From: an uncultured Eubacteriales bacterium
GTDB taxonomy: Bacteria; Bacillota; Clostridia; TANB77; CAG-508
Direction of reading: 5' to 3'
Assembly: GCA_948468315.1 (NCBI GenBank)
Contig: CAOKHL010000010.1
Span: forward strand, 1-55,920
Length of the DNA: 55,920 bases
Part shown: one piece after another, positions 36,564 through 44,357 of the stretch
Position numbering within the stretch: the first letter of the stretch is position 1
Layout: each line of letters opens with the position of its first letter
Notes under the pieces: model-generated
The model's database searches: none
What the model was told of the DNA's origin: nothing
What the model saw: only the letters and a program-made list of their open reading frames with translations
Made by a program: the position numbers and the translations under genes

Positions 36564-37431
36564 TTATATATCTTCTAATATATCCATATAATTTGTTACT
36601 ATTCTTCCTCCCTGTTTTATCAAATCATTAGTTCCTTCAGAATTTATTGAGTTAATATTTCCGTGGAATTATAAAAACATCTCTTCCTTGTTCTAAAGCA
36701 AAATCTACTGTAATTAATGTTCCACTTTTCTTTTTGGCTTCTACTACTAATATACCATTTGTCAATCCACTTATAATCCTATTTCTTGCTGGGAAATTCA
36801 TTCTTTGTGGCTCTATACCTGGTGGATATTCTGAAATTATAGTTCCATTTGTTTCTAGTATTTTTGTTGCCAAATAATAATTTTCTTTTGGATATATAAT
36901 ATCTATACCGCTTCCTAAAACTGCTGTTGTTAAACCTTTGCAATATAAAGCTCCCAAATGAGCATAACTATCTATCCCTTTTGCTAGACCACTTACAATA
37001 TTTATATTTTTTGATGCTAAATCATAACTAAATTTTTGAGCAACTTTTTTTCCATAATCTGAACATTCCCTGCAACCTATAACTCCAATTCCTATATTTT
37101 GGAATATATTCTTGTTTCCTTTAATATATAAACATATTGGAGGGTTATATATTTCTCTTAAATTCGATGGATATTCTTTATCTTCGATTGAAATTATATC
37201 AATTTTATTTTGTTCTATATAATATAGATATTTTTTTGCTAATTTTCTTTTCTCTATGTTTAAAATATTATTACATATATTTTCATCAATTAATTTTACT
37301 TTCATTAATTGTTCTTTTGAAGCATAAAATATATTTTTTCTCGTTTTAAATTCTGTTATAAGATTTATATATCTTTTTATTCCAATTCCTTCTATCAATG
37401 TAATCCATATCTTATAAAATTTTTCTTCTAT
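36564..37431 (-). CDS. dprA: Second DprA, CGGA-split, with apparent AUA start
   Basis: A 288-residue DprA paralogue. The N-terminal SAM-like domain (IWITLIEGIGIKRYINLI) and Rossmann core (VIGCRECSDYGKKVA, VSGLAKGIDSYAH, GLTTAVLGSGIDIIYPKEN) are present. The standard code stops at FIIPRKY; CGGA at 36660-36663 read as glycine (Gly257) continues GNINSINSEGTNDLIKQGG, the family sequence, to a stop at 36564. The same CCACGGAA is used in the first dprA. AGGAG is followed by ATGATATT and then ATA (37431); the next candidate start is TTG at 37398, without a good ribosome binding site and 11 codons into the domain. Confidence 0.88.
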
Positions 37432-37458
37432 AATATCATCTCCTAAATATATAAAAAG

Positions 37459-37489
37459 ACAAAGAAAATAAAATCACTTATTTTCTTTG
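37459..37489 (-). terminator. Terminator of cwlD
   Basis: AAAGAAAATAA pairs with TTATTTTCTTT across a 6-nt loop. It lies 50 bp after the cwlD stop codon and upstream of the second dprA. Confidence 0.6.
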
Positions 37490-37541
37490 CCCCTTAAAGT
37501 ATTTATATGATAACACATTTTAATTATTATTTCAATACATA

Positions 37542-38261
37542 TTATTCATAAAAATAATCTACTATTCCATTGTAAATCCCCCAAGCAAGTTTATTTTGGT
37601 AATCATCTTCTAATAGCATTTTTTCTTCTTCTGGATTTGATAAAAATCCACATTCTACAATTGTTGTTGGAATTTCAACATGTTTTATTATATATATATT
37701 ATCAATTGTTTTAGCAATTCTATTGTTTTCTTTTTGAATTGCTTCATTTAGATTTGCCTGAATAGATTTTGCAAGTTTTGCTCCATCTTCACTTCCTTCT
37801 TTGTAAAATGTTTGCCATCCATCATATTGTGGCTGAGGTATTTTGTTTAAATGAATAGATACAAAAATATCTGCTGAAGATTCATTTCCTATTTTTACTC
37901 TATTTTTTATATCAGATATCTTTTTTTGCTTTAAAGTTTTGCTTTCAATATCATATATTGCATTTTCATCTGACCTAGTTAAAATTACTGTACAACCACT
38001 TTGTTCTAATAAATTTTGAAGTTTTAATGCAATTTTTAAATTTGTTTCCGCTTCTGTCGTTCCTCTGCTACTCTCAGCCCCTTCATCTGGAACACCATGC
38101 CCAGCGTCTATAACTATTGTTTTTCCTGAAGCTGGTAAACTTACTGTTGATATATATTTGTTTTGTTCTTCACTATTTGTTGCACTTAAAACAAACACAA
38201 ATACAGATAATAATATCCCTGATAATATTAATGTTATTCTTTTTTTATTTAATACAATCAT
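37542..38261 (-). CDS. cwlD: N-acetylmuramoyl-L-alanine amidase CwlD
   Basis: Makes muramic-delta-lactam in spore cortex together with PdaA. 239 residues. N-terminal membrane segment (ITLILSGILLSVFVFVLSA), then an Amidase_3 domain with zinc ligands in VIDAGHGVPDEGAESSRG, TNLKIALKLQNLLE and FVSIHLNKI, and the catalytic Glu in TTIVECGFLSNPEE. The ATG directly follows a strong hairpin whose 3' arm contains the ribosome binding site GTGAGG. Confidence 0.93.
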   Translation of the reverse strand: MIVLNKKRITLILSGILLSVFVFVLSATNSEEQNKYISTVSLPASGKTIVIDAGHGVPDEGAESSRGTTEAETNLKIALKLQNLLEQSGCTVILTRSDENAIYDIESKTLKQKKISDIKNRVKIGNESSADIFVSIHLNKIPQPQYDGWQTFYKEGSEDGAKLAKSIQANLNEAIQKENNRIAKTIDNIYIIKHVEIPTTIVECGFLSNPEEEKMLLEDDYQNKLAWGIYNGIVDYFYE

Positions 38262-38309
38262 AACAACCTCACTTATATAATTTTAATAAATTATATGTGT
38301 GAGGTTGTT
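38262..38309 (-). promoter_or_regulatory. Hairpin covering the cwlD ribosome binding site
   Basis: On the minus strand AACAACCTCAC and GTGAGGTTGTT are perfect 11-bp arms, with a further AT-rich stem (ATATAATTT/AAATTATAT) inside and a short loop. The second arm carries the Shine-Dalgarno GTGAGG and ends right at the ATG. It should block translation unless opened. Also usable as a terminator of upstream readthrough, but no T run follows. Confidence 0.7.
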
Positions 38310-38351
38310 AATTTATAACTTAATATTTTTTCAAACTAAAGTTTATAATTT

Positions 38352-38430
38352 TTCACTATTTGTTATACTTAAAACAAATACACATAATAATAATATTCTT
38401 GACAATATAAATGTTATTATTTTTTATTTT
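38352..38430 (-). repeat. Degenerate duplicate of the cwlD 5' coding region
   Basis: About 80 bp similar to 38169-38250 at an offset of about 183 bp, including ACTATTTGTT, ACTTAAAACAAA and AATGTTATT. It covers the signal-segment codons of cwlD, is no longer open, and its end overlaps the 3' end of the NUDIX gene. A past tandem duplication is the simplest cause. Confidence 0.65.
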
Positions 38431-38897
38431 AAATCATTATTAATTATATGTATAATTACTTGTTTCTTCTTTAATATATCTTCTAAACATCTAGGCAAAA
38501 TGTTATATCGTTCTATCTTCTCTAAATCTAGCCATTCATAACGTAAATATTCTATACCCTCCTTGTTACTCATTGTATAATTTATTCTTTTATCTTCATC
38601 ATTAATAAATTCTATTTTATATAAGAAAAATATTTCATGATATTTTTTATTATCCATTTCAAAGAAGTTCTCAATTGTTGTTATATAATCTAATATTTGT
38701 ATTTCTTTTCCTAGTTCTTCTGATATCTCTCTTTTTATTGTTTCTTCAGAACTTTCACCTATTTCTACTCTGCCCCCTGGTAAACAATAGTGGTTACTGT
38801 TTGTGTTTTTGTGAGTTAGTACTTTGTTGTCATGTATTATTACTCCTGCTGCTCTTATGTTTAATATGTAGTCTTCTACGTTTAAGGTTAAATCCAT
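38424..38897 (-). CDS. NUDIX hydrolase
   Basis: A 157-residue NUDIX enzyme. The Nudix box GGRVEIGESSEETIKREISE plus ELG is complete. VEDYILNIRAAGVIIHDNKVL is the first strand pair. The substrate is probably a nucleoside diphosphate derivative and cannot be read from sequence. AGGAGG precedes the ATG. Its last codons lie in the duplicated cwlD fragment, so the natural C-terminus may have been replaced. Confidence 0.9.
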   Translation of the reverse strand: MDLTLNVEDYILNIRAAGVIIHDNKVLTHKNTNSNHYCLPGGRVEIGESSEETIKREISEELGKEIQILDYITTIENFFEMDNKKYHEIFFLYKIEFINDEDKRINYTMSNKEGIEYLRYEWLDLEKIERYNILPRCLEDILKKKQVIIHIINNDLK

Positions 38898-38917
38898 TTT
38901 GTTTCCTCCTTATTATA

Positions 38918-38949
38918 AAAAATTGCAAACTTTTACATCTGCAATTTTT
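38918..38949 (-). terminator. Terminator of the 38963 gene
   Basis: AAAAATTGCA pairs with TGCAATTTTT across a 12-nt loop, directly downstream of the stop codon and upstream of the NUDIX ribosome binding site. Confidence 0.6.
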
Positions 38950-38962
38950 GTCCTTGAACAAT

Positions 38963-39832
38963 TTAAATTCTTCCATCATCTTCTTGAATAACTTCATTAT
39001 TATTTTGTATTGATTTATCTTTTTGCCTCATTTTATATTCTAATACAGATTTTAAATAATCATTTTTCCATTCACTTTCCATTTCTTTTGCATATCTTTG
39101 ATTATTTTCTCCTATTTCTTTATCATCAAGTGATCTAGCATATTCTCTTCCTAATGCAATAATATCATACACAACTTTATTGTCTTCTAATAAAACATCT
39201 TTACCACTTTTGCTTTCTACCTTTTCTAGATTTCTCTCAACCTTTTCTATAATTTTAGGTGTTTCTTCTTCTGATCTTTTTGCCCATATAGTAAGTTCTG
39301 AACTATTATTAGTATCAATATAATTCTTATTTATGTCTGTTACTTTTATATCTTCTCCACATTGGTCTAAATAAGCTTCTTCATAAATGCGTTTTGAGTA
39401 TTCAGAAACATCTTCAGAAGTCTTAAAATTATTTATTTCTTCTTTAACCATTTCTTCTAAGTTTTCATTAACATCTATTTCATTTAATTCTACACGTAAT
39501 CCATTTATAAATACTTCTCTGTCATTTGTTACATTCTTTATATCTATGCCATCTGTATATTTCTCAGCATCAATAGATAGTTCTGTTTTTCCTTCATTCA
39601 ATAATTTTTGTGTTGAAGCTCCTGTTACTCCTCCTAATGCAAATATGATAGCAGATATTGCAACTTTTCTTCTTGCTTTTGATGCATTTTTTTGTATTAT
39701 TTTCCTTCTTTCTTCTCTTCTAAGCTTTCTATTCAATCTGTTCTCTATTCTTTCTATTTCTTGTTTGCTTTTATTTCTAGTAAGTGCAAAAAATATACTT
39801 CTTTTTTCTTGTGGTGTTTTTCTTCTACCCAT
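38963..39832 (-). CDS. Unknown single-pass membrane protein
   Basis: A 289-residue protein without recognised family. A very basic N-terminus (RRKTPQEKRSIFF, NRKLRREERRKIIQK) precedes one membrane segment (KVAISAIIFALGGVTGAST, ~residues 65-83) and a polar extracellular domain rich in E, K and N ending QEDDGRI. GGAGG lies 7 nt before the ATG at 39832; the frame extends nine codons upstream without such a site. It is a lone gene between HU and NUDIX. Confidence 0.7.
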   Translation of the reverse strand: MGRRKTPQEKRSIFFALTRNKSKQEIERIENRLNRKLRREERRKIIQKNASKARRKVAISAIIFALGGVTGASTQKLLNEGKTELSIDAEKYTDGIDIKNVTNDREVFINGLRVELNEIDVNENLEEMVKEEINNFKTSEDVSEYSKRIYEEAYLDQCGEDIKVTDINKNYIDTNNSSELTIWAKRSEEETPKIIEKVERNLEKVESKSGKDVLLEDNKVVYDIIALGREYARSLDDKEIGENNQRYAKEMESEWKNDYLKSVLEYKMRQKDKSIQNNNEVIQEDDGRI

Positions 39833-39956
39833 GATTAATCCTCCGTTTTTATATTTCATTATTATTATACACTATTATTTATTTTTAATCAAGAATAATA
39901 TGTTATATTTTCCACAATATAAAAGACTAATTTATATAAAAAAATTATAACAAAAA

Positions 39957-39997
39957 AACTTTTACAATAAACCAAATACTGACTTATTGTAAAAGCT
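39957..39997 (-). terminator. Terminator of the HU gene
   Basis: AACTTTTACAATAA pairs (with one bulge) with TTATTGTAAAAG and is followed by a T-rich stretch on the minus strand, 20 bp after the HU stop codon. Confidence 0.75.
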
Positions 39998-40015
39998 TTT
40001 ATTTATAATCTATAA

Positions 40016-40300
40016 TTATTTTTTGCTACTATTAACAACGTCTTTTAAAGCTTTACCAGCTTTGAATACTGGAGCTTTTGATGCAGGTATTTTTATTTCT
40101 TCCTTAGTTTGTGGGTTTCTTCCTTTTCTAGCAGCTCTTTTTCTTACTTCAAAAGATCCAAATCCTACTAATTGGATTTTATCTCCTTTTTTTAATGCCT
40201 CTGTTATTACTTCAACAAATGCATTAACTGATGCTTCTGCTGCTTTCTTTGTTTCTCCTGTTTTTGCAGCCATTGCTGCTACTAATTCAGCTTTGTTCAT
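40016..40300 (-). CDS. DNA-binding protein HU
   Basis: A nucleoid protein, 94 residues. [20 protein letters not shown] is the HU N-terminus, [19 protein letters not shown] the DNA-binding arm. AGGAGG precedes the ATG. HU bends DNA and compacts the chromosome. Single-gene transcript ended by a hairpin. Confidence 0.96.
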   Translation of the reverse strand: MNKAELVAAMAAKTGETKKAAEASVNAFVEVITEALKKGDKIQLVGFGSFEVRKRAARKGRNPQTKEEIKIPASKAPVFKAGKALKDVVNSSKK

Positions 40301-40429
40301 TATAATTACCTCCTAAAAATATGTGTTTATGTAGTTACTTTTAATGCTTCTTTGTTGCACTTTTATAACCTACTTAACTAATTTATTCGCCAATCTTCGA
40401 TAAAATCCCTCTTTATTTAAAAAAATTTT

Positions 40430-42010
40430 TCAAATTTTTCGATTTTTTTTCAAAATATCAATTTCTTCATTTGAAAAAACTCTAAATAGCATGATTAAAG
40501 CCAAATAAATTATAATACTAACTAATAATGTTAATATTATTGCCATACTACCTAATTTTATACATTTTAGCCTATTAAACAAACATATTGATATTAAACT
40601 CATAATGCTTGTTGCTAAAATTGGTTTAAAAATATTTCTTCTAAATTGGAATTTTATATTCAGGCTTTTATATAATACTGTAATAGCTATTATACATGCA
40701 ATTACATTACATATAATATTTCCAATTATGGCACCAAATATTCCTATATTTCTGTTTGGAATTAAAATTATATTACAAATAAATTTAAAAATCATTCCTA
40801 TTCCAAAACCAATAGCTGGGATATTCACTTTTCCAATTCCCTGTAATATTCCATTTATTGTTTGAGCTAGAATCATAAAAATAATGGAAATACTACTAAA
40901 TCTTAAATACATACCTCCATTTTTTGCATTTGGAAATAACAATCCTAATATCTCCTCTGAATATATAAACATTATTGCAGCTATTGGTAATGATATTAAT
41001 GTACTTATTAATATAAATTGTTTCGCCTTTTTACTTACTTCTTCTATATTTCCTTTTGCCATTGATCTTGAAATACTTGGTACAAGGGCTGTTACAAATG
41101 CTACATTTAAGGAAAACGGAAGACTAAGTAAACTATCTATCTTTCCACTTAAAATTCCATACTGTATTTTTGCCTCTTCTTCTGTTGTAATTTGTTTTAA
41201 AAATCTTACTATTGTAAATGAGTCTATATTTTTATTAAATGATGATATTAAACTACTTATAGATATTGGCATTGCAACTGTTAAAATCTGTTTTATAGTT
41301 TTTCTTATTCTTGTTGGTTTATAATTTACTGTTCCTAAAATTTCTTGGCCAATTTCTCTTCTTCTTAATTTATAATATGAATATATGTATCCAAAACTAG
41401 AAATAGTAGCTATTGTAGTTGCTAAATTTGCTGCTGCTGCCATGATTGTTGTATTATTTTTTCCTATTATTACAACTAATTCTACAAGTATAATTGTAAA
41501 TACTGTTTTAAAAATCTGTTCTATTGTCTGTGATTTTGCAGTTGCTGAAAAGCTTTGTCTTCCATTAAAATAACCTCTTATAACAGATATTATTGAAACA
41601 AAGAATATTGATGGAGAAAGTGCAATTAAGGAATGTTCTGCTTCTGGTATCTGTATCCATTCTCTTGCAATTACACCTGCTCCTAAAAATAGTAATGTTG
41701 AACCTGTAATTCCAATCATTGCAAAAGTAACAAACGCTATCTTAAAAATTTTATGTGCTCCTTTATTATCTCCTACTGCTAGTCTTTCAGAGACAAGTTT
41801 TGAAATTGCATTTGGAACTCCTGTTGAAGAAAATGTTAATAGTAAAGCATAAATTTGAAATCCACTACTATAAATTGCATTTCCTCTATCTCCAAATCCT
41901 TCTTTATTAGTTAAATATAGTTTGTATACTAATCCTATAATTTTTATGAAAATCTGAGATAGTAGTAATGATAAAATTCCTTTTAACATGCTTTCTTTCT
42001 TTTTTTCCAT
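40430..42010 (-). CDS. SpoVB/MurJ-like polysaccharide flippase
   Basis: A 526-residue MOP-superfamily membrane protein with about 14 helices. KGILSLLLSQIFIKIIGLVYKLYL is the first helix region, with FGDRGNAIYSSGFQIYALLL following, typical of SpoVB/Wzx-like flippases. In spore formers SpoVB is needed for cortex synthesis; a lipid II or surface polysaccharide flippase is an alternative. A MITE lies just upstream of the start. Confidence 0.87.
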   Translation of the reverse strand: MEKKKESMLKGILSLLLSQIFIKIIGLVYKLYLTNKEGFGDRGNAIYSSGFQIYALLLTFSSTGVPNAISKLVSERLAVGDNKGAHKIFKIAFVTFAMIGITGSTLLFLGAGVIAREWIQIPEAEHSLIALSPSIFFVSIISVIRGYFNGRQSFSATAKSQTIEQIFKTVFTIILVELVVIIGKNNTTIMAAAANLATTIATISSFGYIYSYYKLRRREIGQEILGTVNYKPTRIRKTIKQILTVAMPISISSLISSFNKNIDSFTIVRFLKQITTEEEAKIQYGILSGKIDSLLSLPFSLNVAFVTALVPSISRSMAKGNIEEVSKKAKQFILISTLISLPIAAIMFIYSEEILGLLFPNAKNGGMYLRFSSISIIFMILAQTINGILQGIGKVNIPAIGFGIGMIFKFICNIILIPNRNIGIFGAIIGNIICNVIACIIAITVLYKSLNIKFQFRRNIFKPILATSIMSLISICLFNRLKCIKLGSMAIILTLLVSIIIYLALIMLFRVFSNEEIDILKKNRKI

Positions 42011-42032
42011 TAACTATTCCCTCCAGTAAAAG

Positions 42033-42227
42033 GTTATAATTTACAGTTATGAAGGTTACATATATATTAAAATGTAGTGACGCGCAGCTTGGGAGGGCTT
42101 TCTCATTTTAAACAGTAATTTATAGCACAAATTTTAAATTATATATAATTTTCTTTGGAAAGTTTGCCTGACCAGTAAGGAACGAAATTTTAATATATAT
42201 GTAACCTTCATAACTGTAAATTATAAC
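42033..42227 (+). mobile_element. MITE-like element, copy 3
   Basis: A 195-bp copy with perfect 41-bp inverted ends beginning GTTATAATTTACAGTTATG. Its ends differ from copy 1 at several positions, yet each change is matched in the opposite arm. The interior GTGACGCGCAGCTTGGGAGG and CCAGTAAGGAACG blocks are kept. It lies between the divergent flippase and rplM promoters. Confidence 0.87.
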
Positions 42228-42253
42228 AGCAATAGTAAATTTGCTTAAAACCC

Positions 42254-42396
42254 TTGACAAATTTACTTTTTTGTAATAAAATTATTCAGTATTATGAGAA
42301 AATATGAATTAAATATAAGACTTCTCCCCGGTGGTTTTAAATTTAATTATCATATAAATATTTATATTAATTAAAAATAGGAGGGTACATTTTACC
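42254..42396 (+). promoter_or_regulatory. rplM promoter and leader
   Basis: TTGACA (42254-42259) and TAAAAT (42277-42282) with a 17-bp spacer form a strong promoter. The ~110-nt leader contains a possible stem (AATTAAAT and ATTTAATT) around CTCCCCGGTGG, reminiscent of the L13 leader of Firmicutes, in which r-protein L13 represses its own operon; this assignment is tentative. Confidence 0.6.
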
Positions 42397-42831
42397 ATGA
42401 ACAATACTACATATAGTGTTAAAAAAAGTGAAATTCAAAGAAAATGGTATATAATTGATGCAGCTAATAAACCATTAGGTAGAGTAGCAACAGAAGCTGC
42501 AAGATTACTTGCTGGAAAGCATAAAACAATCTATACAAAAAATATAGACACAGGTGACCATGTTATAATATTAAATTGCAAAGATGTAATATTAACAGGA
42601 AACAAATTAAATCAAAAAATTTACAGACATCATTCTGGTTATATTGGTGGTATGAAAGAAATTGCTGCCAAAGATATGTTAGAAAAAAATCCTGAAAAAG
42701 CTATGACATTAGCTATAAAAGGAATGTTACCACATAACTCATTAGGAGCTCAAATGCTTAAAAAATTAAGAGTATATGCAGGTTCAGAACATGAAAATCA
42801 AGCACAAAAACCAGAAATGTGGAATTTTTAA
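42397..42831 (+). CDS. rplM: 50S ribosomal protein L13
   Basis: A 144-residue 50S protein that binds 23S rRNA early in assembly. [20 protein letters not shown] is the family N-terminus and [20 protein letters not shown] the signature. GGAGGG lies about 11 nt before the ATG. It is followed 20 nt later by rpsI, the usual pair. Confidence 0.97.
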   Translation: MNNTTYSVKKSEIQRKWYIIDAANKPLGRVATEAARLLAGKHKTIYTKNIDTGDHVIILNCKDVILTGNKLNQKIYRHHSGYIGGMKEIAAKDMLEKNPEKAMTLAIKGMLPHNSLGAQMLKKLRVYAGSEHENQAQKPEMWNF

Positions 42832-42851
42832 TTGAAAGGAAGGAATTATAA

Positions 42852-43253
42852 ATGTCTAAAGCTGATAAAAAATATTATTATGGTACTGGTAGAAGAAAAG
42901 ACGCCATAGCTAGAGTAAGACTTGTAGAAGGAAACGGAAAAATCACAGTTAATGGAAAAGATTTAGATGAATATTTTGGATTAGAAACATTAAAAGTTAT
43001 AGTTAAACAACCTTTAACAGTTACTAATACAACAGCTAAATATGATGTTATATCTACTGTAAAAGGTGGAGGTTATACTGGTCAAGCAGGAGCTGTTCGT
43101 CATGGTATAGCAAGAGCTTTAAATGAAGCAGATAGTGAATATAGACCAATTCTTAAATCAAGTGGATTCTTAACTAGAGATCCTCGTATGAAAGAAAGAA
43201 AAAAATACGGTCTTAAAAAAGCTAGAAAAGCTCCACAATTCTCTAAGAGATAA
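42852..43253 (+). CDS. rpsI: 30S ribosomal protein S9
   Basis: A 133-residue 30S protein whose C-terminal tail reaches the P-site t[19 protein letters not shown] is the family N-terminus; [18 protein letters not shown] and the end [12 protein letters not shown] are typical. GAAAGGAAGG precedes the ATG. The operon ends at a strong terminator. Confidence 0.97.
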   Translation: MSKADKKYYYGTGRRKDAIARVRLVEGNGKITVNGKDLDEYFGLETLKVIVKQPLTVTNTTAKYDVISTVKGGGYTGQAGAVRHGIARALNEADSEYRPILKSSGFLTRDPRMKERKKYGLKKARKAPQFSKR

Positions 43254-43275
43254 AAAGATTTTTACGAAAATTATC

Positions 43276-43313
43276 AAAGCCCCAGAAGTTTCAATACTTC
43301 CGAGGCTTTTTAT
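43276..43313 (+). terminator. rplM-rpsI terminator
   Basis: AAAGCC..AAGT pairs with ACTT..GGCTTT, followed by a T run. Confidence 0.85.
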
Positions 43314-43359
43314 TTATACAAGTAACTTTATTATAAAGATACTGTTTTGAAAATTTAGA

Positions 43360-44211
43360 TCAGCTATTATCTCCTAAGAAATCCTCCAATCTCTTCGCAA
43401 AAATTTTTCTTTTGATTTCAATTTCTCCTTCGCTTATTATTTTTGTAGTAATATATTCTTGTACAATCCCTTTTACTACTTCTACCTTTGAAGAAATTTC
43501 ATCTTTAACTTTTGCTGTTATAGAGATTGAAGCTCTTTCACAATGTAATAGCATCAAAAAACTCTTTAGTACTGGACGGACATCATAGTAATACCATTTT
43601 TCTTTACTCATACCTAAAAAAAATGTTAGGACTTTTTCATCAATTTCTTCATTTATTTTTGGATATTGAATTTTCATCCCTGAATATCTACCATCTTGTT
43701 GTATTTCGGCTTCTGTAATCTCACTTTCATATTGGTAATTAAACTTAATCGTAGTGTTACTATTTTTTTCTGTGATTGTTGTACCAGTCAATATGATACC
43801 CTCACTTTCAGAAATACGGTAATAGAATTCCTTAATCTCTAATGGCTCTAAAGACATAATCATATAATTTTGCATACAAAAGCTATCATTGATCGAGGTT
43901 TTAATCATATGATATTCTTTTCCTTCATTATCAATAAATCTTATTCTAAAAGAATACTCTCCATAAGATGTAGTGATTTTTATCGGGAATACAATATCAT
44001 TTAATACATTAAATAAATCTTTAAATTTTACAATTTTAATTTCTTTGCATTTCCATAAATTGTATACCCATTTTGTTACCAGTCCTTCTACGCTTTCTCT
44101 TACATATTTACCTTCTTTTCCTTTTTCATCTGGAAAAATAATGTCCTCATAAAAGCCTCCCCTTCCTAGCTCTCTCCGTAACAACAGTGTTTCCAAATCT
44201 CTAAATTTCAT
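43360..44211 (-). CDS. Unknown protein with an unexplained in-frame CGG
   Basis: A 283-residue protein with no recognised family. KWVYNLWKCKEIKIVKFKDL, YSFRIRFIDNEGKEYHMIK and WYYYDVRPVLKSFLMLLHCE are conserved-looking blocks. The start at 44211 has AGGAGG a few nt before it. Codon 12 is CGG (44176-44178), part of LLRRELGRGG. A +1 shift here would stop three codons later, so unlike the other eight genes this one needs CGG to be read in frame, or the gene is not functional or is recently acquired. It lies between rpsI and the DUF2207 gene. Confidence 0.65.
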   Translation of the reverse strand: MKFRDLETLLLRRELGRGGFYEDIIFPDEKGKEGKYVRESVEGLVTKWVYNLWKCKEIKIVKFKDLFNVLNDIVFPIKITTSYGEYSFRIRFIDNEGKEYHMIKTSINDSFCMQNYMIMSLEPLEIKEFYYRISESEGIILTGTTITEKNSNTTIKFNYQYESEITEAEIQQDGRYSGMKIQYPKINEEIDEKVLTFFLGMSKEKWYYYDVRPVLKSFLMLLHCERASISITAKVKDEISSKVEVVKGIVQEYITTKIISEGEIEIKRKIFAKRLEDFLGDNS

Positions 44212-44303
44212 TTTTCTCCTCCTATCTTGCAATTGCAAAGATGAATTTTACATTTGTTTCTACAATATTTTACCACATAAGTATACATAAGTCAAAATTT
44301 TTA

Positions 44304-44347
44304 TTATTAAGACCTGGTCCCTTTGTGAAAAGAACAGGTCTTAATAA
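44304..44347 (-). terminator. Terminator of the DUF2207 gene
   Basis: TTATTAAGACCTG and its complement form 13-bp arms around GTCCCTTTGTGAAAAGAA. It lies 10 bp after the DUF2207 stop codon. The GACCTG..CAGGTC core is shared with the dispersed repeats at 26791 and 33181, so it may be a repeat recruited as terminator. Confidence 0.7.
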
Positions 44348-44357
44348 AAAATTCAAA

